NCBI RefSeq assembly: GCF_017948455.1
Contig: NZ_JAFFSU010000010.1
Span: forward strand, 248,001 to 312,000
Direction: 5' to 3'
From: Streptomyces sp. GESEQ-4
GTDB lineage: Bacteria > Actinomycetota > Actinomycetes > Streptomycetales > Streptomycetaceae
DNA length: 64,000 nt
Shown: one piece after another, positions 39,612-45,462 of the stretch
How positions within the stretch are numbered: position 1 is the stretch's first letter
How the letters are laid out: every line of letters begins with the position of its first letter
The notes under the pieces: model-generated
Told to the model about the DNA's origin: nothing
The model's database searches: none
Seen by the model: the letters and a program-made list of their open reading frames with translations, nothing else
Program-made: the position numbers and the translations under genes

Positions 39612-39787
39612 GCCGCGTGGCCCCCGTTCCGGCGTTCCCGAGCCTCGTAGCCCTCGGTCACCGCCGCTCGGATGTCGCCTCCGGTAACCGGCCCACCCAG
39701 GTCGAACGTCTCCTCGTCGGAGACGAACGGCTCGTCCCAGACACGGTGCGCCAGGGCGATATCCCGAAGGTACAAGATGTGTACCAC
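39608..39787 (-). CDS. Small antitoxin of the VapBC-like pair
   Basis: 59 residues from GTG 39787: VVHILYLRDIALAHRVWDEP continuing to EARERRNGGHAA. High third-position GC over the whole reading and the 4-base TTGA overlap with the PIN gene argue for a real gene. The central GGPVTGGDIRAAVTEGYEARE resembles the C-terminal toxin-binding tail of VapB-type antitoxins, while an N-terminal DNA-binding fold is not obvious. No ribosome binding site precedes the GTG, so the start may be leaderless or slightly upstream. Confidence 0.65.
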   Translation of the reverse strand: MVHILYLRDIALAHRVWDEPFVSDEETFDLGGPVTGGDIRAAVTEGYEARERRNGGHAA

Positions 39788-39901
39788 CCGGGCGCGGGGC
39801 TGGTGCGGGGTGGTGGGGCGTGGGTGTCATACGGCGCTACGCGCACGGTCGCACACCCGAGTGAAGGCCTGCTGGGTGTGCGACCAGGTACGCACCGGCT
39901 C

Positions 39902-40378
39902 CTACCACCAACCGGTCTTGGTGGCGGCCGCGTCACAGTCGTGGTCGGGGTCGAACAGCAGGCAGCCCCGGTAGCGGACGCCGTCCGCCCGCTCAGTCTG
40001 CCTGCCCGTGGTGTACGTCCGGCTCGTCGCCTCCCTGTAGTGGGAGCAGTTGGCGTCGCCGTCGCCGTTGGTGTCGATCTCGAACTTGATGTACAGGTCG
40101 TCGTACTCGTAACTGGTCGTCCGCGCCCAGGCGTACCGCACACCGCCGGAGGTGCCGTACCGGACCTGGGCTGTGCCTGTGCGACCGGTGGCCGTCGTCG
40201 CCGTGCCCGTGCTGGAGGCATTCTGTGGATCGCTCAGGATCCCCAGATCGGAGCAGACGACGGCCGCCGTCGCCGCGCTCGCCGGGACGGCGGCCGCCCC
40301 GGTGATCAGCGCGGCCGTCATGGCGAGCGCGGCGGTGGTGGCGGCCGCGGTCCTGCGACTCAGAGTTCTGCCGGTCAT
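39902..40378 (-). CDS. Small secreted protein of unknown function
   Basis: 158 residues; ATG 40378 with GGAGGGG upstream. Signal peptide MTGRTLSRRTAAATTAALAM to about residue 37 (twin Arg followed by a Thr/Ala-rich core; cleavage near VPASAA). The mature part has Cys at VVCSDLG, DANCSHY, RGCLLF and DHDCDAA, and two acidic loops (DTNGDGDANC, DPDHDCDA) that look like calcium-binding EF-hand-type turns. No known enzyme motif. It may be an extracellular small protein carried with the accessory region. Confidence 0.75.
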   Translation of the reverse strand: MTGRTLSRRTAAATTAALAMTAALITGAAAVPASAATAAVVCSDLGILSDPQNASSTGTATTATGRTGTAQVRYGTSGGVRYAWARTTSYEYDDLYIKFEIDTNGDGDANCSHYREATSRTYTTGRQTERADGVRYRGCLLFDPDHDCDAAATKTGWW

Positions 40379-40714
40379 GTTCGTTCCCCTCCGGAGGCCA
40401 ATAGCCTTGTGCGTCACAGCAGTCAGCTTCAGGGGGAGTCGCGGGTACCGGTACCTGAAAGGTTTCAGGATGCAGCCGGACAGGAAACCGGCATTTCAGG
40501 TGAATGCACCACCACAGCCGAGCCTGCACTGCCTGTCAGAGCATCTACTTCTGGCCACTGTTCACCGGCACGGCTATCCCGATCGACGACTGGCGATCGC
40601 GGATGTGGTTGGACACCTGGCTCTGGCTGTTGCCGGACATGACGTTGGTGACACAGGCCGATGTCAGTGAAACCAAGATGCTTCGACGGGCATCGGCCGG
40701 GTAGCGTGCGGGCC
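40379..40714. other. 336-bp gap upstream of the chloramphenicol resistance leader
   Basis: Contains the perfect palindrome GTACCGGTAC (40445-40454) followed by the hairpin CCTGAAA-GG-TTTCAGG (40454-40469). On the minus strand 40545-40676 a short high-GC3 reading LVSLTSACVTNVMSGNSQSQ to VNSGQK ends at TAG; it has no clear start. On the plus strand a Trp-rich frame covers the same bases and is less natural. No confident gene. Confidence 0.5.
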
Positions 40715-40780
40715 ATGTCGAGTCCTGAGTCAGACAAGGAGGGGGCTTTCGGTCACGCCGTCAGCCCCCTGAACCACTGA
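40715..40780 (+). CDS. Leader peptide of the chloramphenicol exporter gene
   Basis: ATG 40715 encodes a 21-residue peptide MSSPESDKEGAFGHAVSPLN plus His, stop TGA 40778-40780. A 7-bp stem GGGGGCT / AGCCCCC (40741-40769) lies inside it, and the exporter ATG comes 111 bp later with its GGAG (40881-40884) able to pair with CTCC (40870-40873). This is the layout of drug-inducible leader attenuation known for cat and cml genes; S. coelicolor cmlR genes were proposed to be controlled by such leaders. Mechanism here is inferred from layout. Confidence 0.6.
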   Translation: MSSPESDKEGAFGHAVSPLNH

Positions 40781-40891
40781 GCTCGTAGCCCTGTCGTCGC
40801 GCCGTTTTTTGCGGTGGGACGAGTGGCGCTTGGGGCTGGCCGCGGTGACGAGATGACCTTCTCGTGCTTCTCCTCACCTCGGAGCCACTCG
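40741..40891 (+). promoter_or_regulatory. Putative attenuator/leader RNA of the exporter
   Basis: Stems GGGGGCT/AGCCCCC (40741-40747, 40763-40769), CTCGT/ACGAG (40782-40786, 40819-40823), ACGAGA/TCTCGT (40848-40853, 40860-40865) and CTCC/GGAG over the ribosome binding site. A ribosome stalled on the leader ORF could break the first stem. Confidence 0.45.
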
Positions 40892-42070
40892 ATGCCTCTC
40901 CCGCTGTACCTGCTTGCCATGGCGGTTTTCGCCATGGGCACCTCGGAATTCATGCTCGCCGGCCTCTTGCCGGACATCGCCTCAGACCTCGATGTCACAG
41001 TCGCGACAGCCGGAACGCTCACCTCGGCCTTCGCGGTCGGCATGATCGTCGGTGCCCCACTTGTGGCCGCGCTTGCCCGCAACTGGCCCAGGCGCGCCAG
41101 CCTTCTCGGGTTCATCCTCACTTTCGCGGCAGCTCATGCCGTGGGCGCCATGACCACCAGCTTCCCCATCCTGTTCGCCACCCGGGTGATCGCCGCGCTC
41201 GCGAACGCAGGGTTCCTTGCCGTCGCTCTGACGGCTGCCGCCACGCTGGTCCCACCCGACAGGAAGGGACGTGCGCTGGCCGTGCTGCTGTCCGGCACGA
41301 CGGTGGCCACGATCGCCGGTGTCCCTGGCGGCTCGGTGCTTGGCGCGTTGCTCGGCTGGCGGGCCACATTCTGGGCTGTCGCCGCTCTCTGCCTGCCGGC
41401 AGCTCTCGGCATCCTGAAAGGAATCCCAGCAGGACGTGATGAGGATGAGGCGACTGGCAGGCCGGCGTTGCGAGCGGAGCTCGCCCAGCTCACACGGCCG
41501 CGGTTGATTCTGGTGATGCTGCTCGGCGCGCTGGTGAACGCGGCAACCTTCGGAAGCCTCACCTTCCTCGCCCTTGTGGTGACCGACAGCGCCGGGCTGG
41601 GCGAGTTGTGGATCTCTGTCGCTCTGGTGCTCTTCGGCGCCGGTTCCTTCGTGGGCGTCACCGTCGCCGGCCAACTGTCAGACCGGCGTCCCGGCCCGGT
41701 CATCGCAGTCGGTGGCCCGCTGCTGCTCATCGGCTGGCCGACCCTGGCGATGCTGGCCAACGAGCCGGTCGCCCTGTTCATCCTCGTGTTCGTGCAGGGC
41801 GCACTGTCGTTCGCGCTGGGCAGCACGCTGATTACGCGCGTCCTCTACGAGGCCGAGGGAGCCCCCACCATGGCCGGTTCATATGCGACCGCGGCGCTCA
41901 ACGTGGGCGCCGCCGTCGGCCCCGTCATCGCTGCGGCCACCCTCAGCACCGACGCCGGGTACCTCGGGCCGCTCTGGGCAAGCGGACTCCTCGTCGCGAT
42001 CGCGCTGCTCATCGCGTTCCCCCTCCTCACCGCCATCACGGCCGACCGGAGCACCGAGGTGCTCCGGTGA
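40892..42070 (+). CDS. cmlR: Chloramphenicol-type MFS exporter
   Basis: 392 residues, 12 membrane segments. ATG 40892 (GGAG 7 bases upstream) gives MPLPLYLLAMAVFAMGTSEF, which closely matches known Streptomyces CmlR/Cmx chloramphenicol exporters; a longer frame from 40814 lacks a good site. The motif-C-like GVPGGSVLGALLGWRATFWA (drug:H+ antiporters) and GSTLITRVLYEAEGAPTMAG are conserved. It pumps chloramphenicol and possibly related phenicols out of the cell. The leader ORF upstream suggests induction by ribosome-targeting drugs. It ends next to a broken integrase, so it may have come with a mobile element. Confidence 0.9.
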   Translation: MPLPLYLLAMAVFAMGTSEFMLAGLLPDIASDLDVTVATAGTLTSAFAVGMIVGAPLVAALARNWPRRASLLGFILTFAAAHAVGAMTTSFPILFATRVIAALANAGFLAVALTAAATLVPPDRKGRALAVLLSGTTVATIAGVPGGSVLGALLGWRATFWAVAALCLPAALGILKGIPAGRDEDEATGRPALRAELAQLTRPRLILVMLLGALVNAATFGSLTFLALVVTDSAGLGELWISVALVLFGAGSFVGVTVAGQLSDRRPGPVIAVGGPLLLIGWPTLAMLANEPVALFILVFVQGALSFALGSTLITRVLYEAEGAPTMAGSYATAALNVGAAVGPVIAAATLSTDAGYLGPLWASGLLVAIALLIAFPLLTAITADRSTEVLR

Positions 42071-42075
42071 CAAAC

Positions 42076-42292
42076 GTGTCGACGAGCCTCAACGCGGCCG
42101 TGGACGACGGTCACCTGTCGAAGAACCCGTGCCCCGCGCAATCGGTGCGTCCGCCTGCGGCGGGTACTGGTCGCGTTGCGCCGTGGACACCTCATGCCGA
42201 GTAGCGACGCACGGGCCCGGAAGGCGGTCGACGGCCTGTACGAGGGCACCGATCCGATGCCCGACGGCCCAGAGACGGCCCAGGGGCAATGA
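42076..42292 (+). pseudogene. Remnant of a tyrosine site-specific integrase
   Basis: Two pieces in different frames. 42076-42204 reads VSTSLNAAVDDGHLSKNPC then SVRPPAAGTGRVAPWT, the junction between core-binding and catalytic domains of Streptomyces element integrases, ending in an early TAG. 42194-42292 reads MPSSDARARKAVDGLYEG to PETAQGQ, the usual extreme C-terminus of the same proteins. The whole catalytic domain (R, H-x-x-R, Y) between them is deleted. The remnant touches the terminator of the glutamine synthetase gene, the place of an attachment site. Confidence 0.7.
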
Positions 42293-42299
42293 GACACGG

Positions 42300-42330
42300 T
42301 AGGGCCGACGGTCCACGACCGTCGGCCCTA
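42300..42330 (-). terminator. Terminator of the glutamine synthetase gene
   Basis: Perfect 14-bp stem TAGGGCCGACGGTC / GACCGTCGGCCCTA with a 3-base loop, 37 bp after the stop on the minus strand. A second version exists at 51717-51749. Confidence 0.85.
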
Positions 42331-42454
42331 CCCGCCGAATCGACAGGAAACCCGTTCTGACCTGCGCTTACAGAACCGGCAGAGACTTCCGCAGCTCGAA
42401 CGCCGTCACCTCGGAGCGGTACTCCTCCCACTCCTGGCGCTTGTTGCGCAGGAA
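42300..42454 (-). repeat. Glutamine synthetase 3' end plus terminator, repeat copy A
   Basis: The last 28 codons of the synthetase (FLRNKRQEWEEYRSEVTAFE to the stop) and the following terminator. It is about 90 percent matched by 51596-51749 in inverted orientation; an unbroken identical core of 41 bp lies at 42396-42436. Coding differences are all silent. Confidence 0.85.
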
Positions 42455-43729
42455 GAAGTCGAAGACGTGCTCGCCCAGGGTCTCGGCGACCAGGTCGCTG
42501 CGCTCCATCAGGGACAGCGACTCGCCGAGGTTCTGGGGCAGGGGCTCGATGCCCATCGCGCGGCGCTCGGCGTCGGAGAGGGCCCAGACGTCGTCCTCGG
42601 CGCCCGGCGGGAGCTCGTAGCCCTCCTCGATGCCCTTGAGGCCGGCGGCGAGGAGGACGGCGTAGGCGAGGTAGGGGTTCGCGCCGGAGTCCAGGGAGCG
42701 GACCTCGACGCGCGCGGAGCCGGTCTTGCCGGGCTTGTACATCGGGACGCGGACGAGGGCCGAGCGGTTGTTGTGGCCCCAGCAGATGTACGAGGGGGCC
42801 TCGCCGCCCGCGCCGGCCGTGCGCTCGGAGCCGCCCCAGATGCGCTTGTAGGAGTTGACCCACTGGTTGGTGACCGCGGAGATCTCCGCGGCGTGCCGCA
42901 GCAGGCCCGCGATGAAGGAGCGGCCGACCTTGGAGAGCTGGTACTCGGAGCCCGACTCGTAGAACGCGTTGCGGTCGCCCTCGAAGAGGGACAGGTGCGT
43001 GTGCATGCCGCTGCCGGGGTGCTCGGAGAACGGCTTCGGCATGAAGCTCGCGTGGACCCCCTGCTCCAGCGCGACCTGCTTCATGACCAGGCGGAACGTC
43101 ATGATGTTGTCGGCCGTGGAGAGGGCATCGGCGTAGCGGAGGTCGATCTCCTGCTGGCCCGGCGCGCCCTCGTGGTGGGAGAACTCGACCGAGATGCCCA
43201 TCGACTCCAGCATCGTGATCGCCTGGCGGCGGAAGTCCTGGCCGACGTGGGTGGGGGTGTGGTCGAAGTAGCCCGAGTTGTCGGCGGGCGTGGGGCGGGA
43301 GCCGTCCAGCGGGCGGTCCTTCAGCAGGAAGAACTCGATCTCCGGGTGGGTGTAGAAGGTGAAGCCCAGGTCGGAGGTCTTGGACAGCGCGCGCTTGAGG
43401 ACATAGCGCGGGTCGGCGAAGGACGGGGAGCCGTCCGGCATGAGGATGTCGCAGAACATGCGGGCGGTGCCGGGGGCCTCGGCGCGCCACGGCAGGACCT
43501 GGAAGGTCGACGGGTCCGGCTTGGCGATCATGTCGGACTCGTACACCCGGGCGAAGCCCTCGATCGCGGAGCCGTCGAAACCGATGCCCTCGTCGAACGC
43601 CTGCTCGAGCTCGGCCGGGGCGACGGCCACGGACTTGAGGAAGCCGAGCACGTCGGTGAACCACAAGCGTACGAACCGGATGTCGCGCTCCTCCAACGTC
43701 CGGAGCACGAACTCCTGCTGCTTGTCCAT
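42368..43729 (-). CDS. glnA2: GlnA2-type glutamine synthetase-like enzyme
   Basis: 453 residues from ATG 43729 (MDKQQEFVLRTLEERDIRFV); an ATG five codons upstream is possible. GS-type residues are present: DGSAIEGFARVYESDM (Asp50-like loop), CDILMPDGSP, EIEFFLL, GMHTHLSLFEG, NPYLAYAVLLAAGL. At the adenylylation site the usual Tyr is Trp (AEDDVWALSDAE), so GlnE cannot modify it there. In S. coelicolor the protein of this type was shown to be a gamma-glutamylpolyamine synthetase rather than an ammonium-assimilating GS; assignment to that group is from memory of its N-terminus. It follows a 49-residue gene by 24 bp. Its 3' end is duplicated at 51.6 kb. Confidence 0.9.
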   Translation of the reverse strand: MDKQQEFVLRTLEERDIRFVRLWFTDVLGFLKSVAVAPAELEQAFDEGIGFDGSAIEGFARVYESDMIAKPDPSTFQVLPWRAEAPGTARMFCDILMPDGSPSFADPRYVLKRALSKTSDLGFTFYTHPEIEFFLLKDRPLDGSRPTPADNSGYFDHTPTHVGQDFRRQAITMLESMGISVEFSHHEGAPGQQEIDLRYADALSTADNIMTFRLVMKQVALEQGVHASFMPKPFSEHPGSGMHTHLSLFEGDRNAFYESGSEYQLSKVGRSFIAGLLRHAAEISAVTNQWVNSYKRIWGGSERTAGAGGEAPSYICWGHNNRSALVRVPMYKPGKTGSARVEVRSLDSGANPYLAYAVLLAAGLKGIEEGYELPPGAEDDVWALSDAERRAMGIEPLPQNLGESLSLMERSDLVAETLGEHVFDFFLRNKRQEWEEYRSEVTAFELRKSLPVL

Positions 43730-43753
43730 CTTCCGCTTCCCCATCCTTGCTGG

Positions 43754-43903
43754 TCAGGCCGCCTGCCCCAGGAACTGTGCGAGGCGGTCGGGCACCTGAG
43801 CATCACACCACAACACCATTTCGTGCGCGTTGCGGACCCTGATCGCCCGGCCGACCTCGGCGTGAACGCCTCCGATACGGCAGGTGTACTGCTCAGTGCC
43901 CAT
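43754..43903 (-). CDS. 49-residue conserved-looking protein upstream of glnA2
   Basis: ATG 43903 with AGGGGG 6 bases upstream encodes MGTEQYTCRIGGVHAEVGRA through DRLAQFLGQAA. Codon use is typical (high third-position GC). It contains two Cys (YTCRI, LWCDA) and no membrane segment. The stop is 24 bp before the glnA2 ATG on the same strand, so the two are an operon and the small protein may serve the enzyme. Family unknown. A 10-bp hairpin lies in its promoter region. Confidence 0.65.
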   Translation of the reverse strand: MGTEQYTCRIGGVHAEVGRAIRVRNAHEMVLWCDAQVPDRLAQFLGQAA

Positions 43904-43935
43904 AGTGCCCCCTGCCGCCGACATCCGTAATTCCT

Positions 43936-43958
43936 GTGACCTCTCTTCGAGAGGTCAC
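43936..43958. promoter_or_regulatory. Inverted repeat in the glnA2/DUF3105 gap
   Basis: GTGACCTCTC-TTC-GAGAGGTCAC, a perfect 10-bp inverted repeat with 3-base loop (or UUCG-type loop in RNA), midway between the divergent start codons. An operator or an RNA hairpin in one of the leaders. Confidence 0.4.
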
Positions 43959-44016
43959 CCCTTCCCCATTACGATCAGTTGACCCGACCGTTCCCTTGCC
44001 TAGAAGGACACACTCC

Positions 44017-44676
44017 ATGGGCTCCGCCAAGAAGAGCAGCTCCGCAGAGCGCAAGGCGCGAATAGAGGAGATGCGGCGCGCCGAGCGTGCCCGCGAGCGC
44101 CGCAACCGCATCCTCACGATCACGGCCAGCGTGGTGGTCGTCGCCGCTCTCGCGGTCGGCGGTGTCGTGCTCGTGCAGTCGCAGTCCGACGACGATTCCG
44201 CGGCGAGCGACTCCAGCACCGGGAAGTTCGTCGCGGGCAAGGACGGCGTGAAGACCTGGGACGGGAAGCTGAGCCGGACCCACGTCACCAAGGACGTGAA
44301 GTACCCGATGGAGCCCCCGGTCGGCGGCGACCACCACCAGGCGTGGATGAACTGCAACGGGGACGTCTACACCGAGGAACTCAACAACGTGAACGCCGTG
44401 CACTCCCTGGAGCACGGCGCGGTCTGGGTGACGTACACCAGCAAGGCCGCCAAGAAGGACGTGGACGCGCTGGCGGCGAAGGTGAAGCAGACCCCGTACA
44501 CGCTGATGAGCCCGGACGAGAAGCAGAAAGACCCGATCATGCTCTCGGCATGGGGTGCCCAGCGCGCGGTGACGGGCGCGGACGACCCGAACGTCGCCAA
44601 GTTCTTCGAGAAGTACGTCCAGGGCGACCAGACGCCCGAGCCGGGCGCCGCCTGCACGGGTGGGCTGTCGAAGTGA
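44017..44676 (+). CDS. DUF3105 membrane-anchored protein
   Basis: 219 residues; ATG 44017 with GAAGGA upstream. A long basic N-terminus (KKSSSAERKARIEEMRRAER) leads to one membrane segment (ILTITASVVVVAALAVGGVV, about 35-55) and an extracellular DUF3105 domain: YPMEPPVGGDHHQAWMNCNG and VNAVHSLEHGAVWVTY, rich in conserved His and Cys that could bind metal. The family is always near DUF305 genes in actinobacteria, and here it overlaps one by GTGA. The link with copper handling is suggested by the His pattern only. Confidence 0.9.
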   Translation: MGSAKKSSSAERKARIEEMRRAERARERRNRILTITASVVVVAALAVGGVVLVQSQSDDDSAASDSSTGKFVAGKDGVKTWDGKLSRTHVTKDVKYPMEPPVGGDHHQAWMNCNGDVYTEELNNVNAVHSLEHGAVWVTYTSKAAKKDVDALAAKVKQTPYTLMSPDEKQKDPIMLSAWGAQRAVTGADDPNVAKFFEKYVQGDQTPEPGAACTGGLSK

Positions 44677-45299
44677 AACGGGCGCAGGCCGGCTGGATCG
44701 CGGGGGCCGCGGCGGCCGCGCTCGTCGCGGCCGGCGCGATCACCTACTCGGTCGCCGGGGACGGCAACTCCGGAGTCGAGCCGCCCGCCGCCGACTCCGC
44801 GGACGCCGGGTTCGCGCGCGACATGGCCGTACATCATCAGCAGGCCGTGGAGATGTCGTACGTCGTGCGCGACCGCACCGACGACACGGAGGTGCGGCGG
44901 CTGGCGTACGACATCGCGCAGACGCAGGCCAACCAGCGCGGCATGCTGCTGGGCTGGCTGACCCTGTGGGGGCTGCCGAAGGTGTCGTCGGACGGGCCCA
45001 TGACCTGGATGGACATGGGTGGCATGGCCTCCGGCAAGGACGGCGCGCTGATGCCCGGCATGGCGACCAACACCGAGATGGAGAAGCTGGGGAAGCTCGA
45101 CGGCAAGCAGGCCGAGATCTTCTTCCTGCAGCTGATGACGGACCATCACAAGGGCGGTGTCCACATGGCCGAGGGGTGCGTGCAGCGCTGCTCGGTCGGC
45201 GTGGAGAAGGATCTCGCGCAGGGCATGGTCGAGGCGCAGGAGTCGGAGATCCAGCTCATGGCGGATCTGCTCAAGAAGCGGGGTGCGCGGGCGCGTTGA
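44673..45299 (+). CDS. DUF305 secreted/anchored protein
   Basis: 208 residues from GTG 44673, overlapping the DUF3105 stop by 4 bases (GTGA), so translation is coupled. One N-terminal membrane segment (AGWIAGAAAAALVAAGAITY). Two ferritin-like DUF305 repeats: DMAVHHQQAVEMSYVVRDRT and QLMTDHHKGGVHMAEGCVQR, each with the H-H-x2-A/G-V-x-M metal-site pattern, plus Met-rich loops (MTWMDMGGMASG). The Met/His richness suggests copper or iron binding outside the membrane; function is not proven. The two genes with DUF3105 form a conserved pair. Confidence 0.9.
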   Translation: MKRAQAGWIAGAAAAALVAAGAITYSVAGDGNSGVEPPAADSADAGFARDMAVHHQQAVEMSYVVRDRTDDTEVRRLAYDIAQTQANQRGMLLGWLTLWGLPKVSSDGPMTWMDMGGMASGKDGALMPGMATNTEMEKLGKLDGKQAEIFFLQLMTDHHKGGVHMAEGCVQRCSVGVEKDLAQGMVEAQESEIQLMADLLKKRGARAR

Positions 45300-45397
45300 G
45301 CTCCGCCGAGAGGGACGTATGCCTCAAATCCCTTGCGCATACGGTTCCTTGGGTGCTTCTTGGCCGAGCCATTCCCCCCTGATTCCCCTGGCGTGAA

Positions 45398-45447
45398 CGG
45401 TTCGTCGCGAGAGTTGCCACCGTCGAGTGATCACTCGCGACGAACCG
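45398..45447 (+). promoter_or_regulatory. Strong leader hairpin before the S53 protease gene
   Basis: CGGTTCGTCGCGAG (45398-45411) pairs perfectly with CTCGCGACGAACCG (45434-45447) across 22 bases that hold the overlapping palindrome CGAGTGATCACTCG (45424-45437). It ends 5 bp before the ribosome binding site AGGGGG. The two structures exclude each other, so it could switch; or it may be an operator. Confidence 0.5.
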
Positions 45448-45462
45448 CATCCAGGGGGTTCC

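Noticed and set aside
40504..40704. 66-codon plus-strand frame with many Trp
   Set aside because: Unnatural composition and no ribosome binding site; probably antisense or non-coding.
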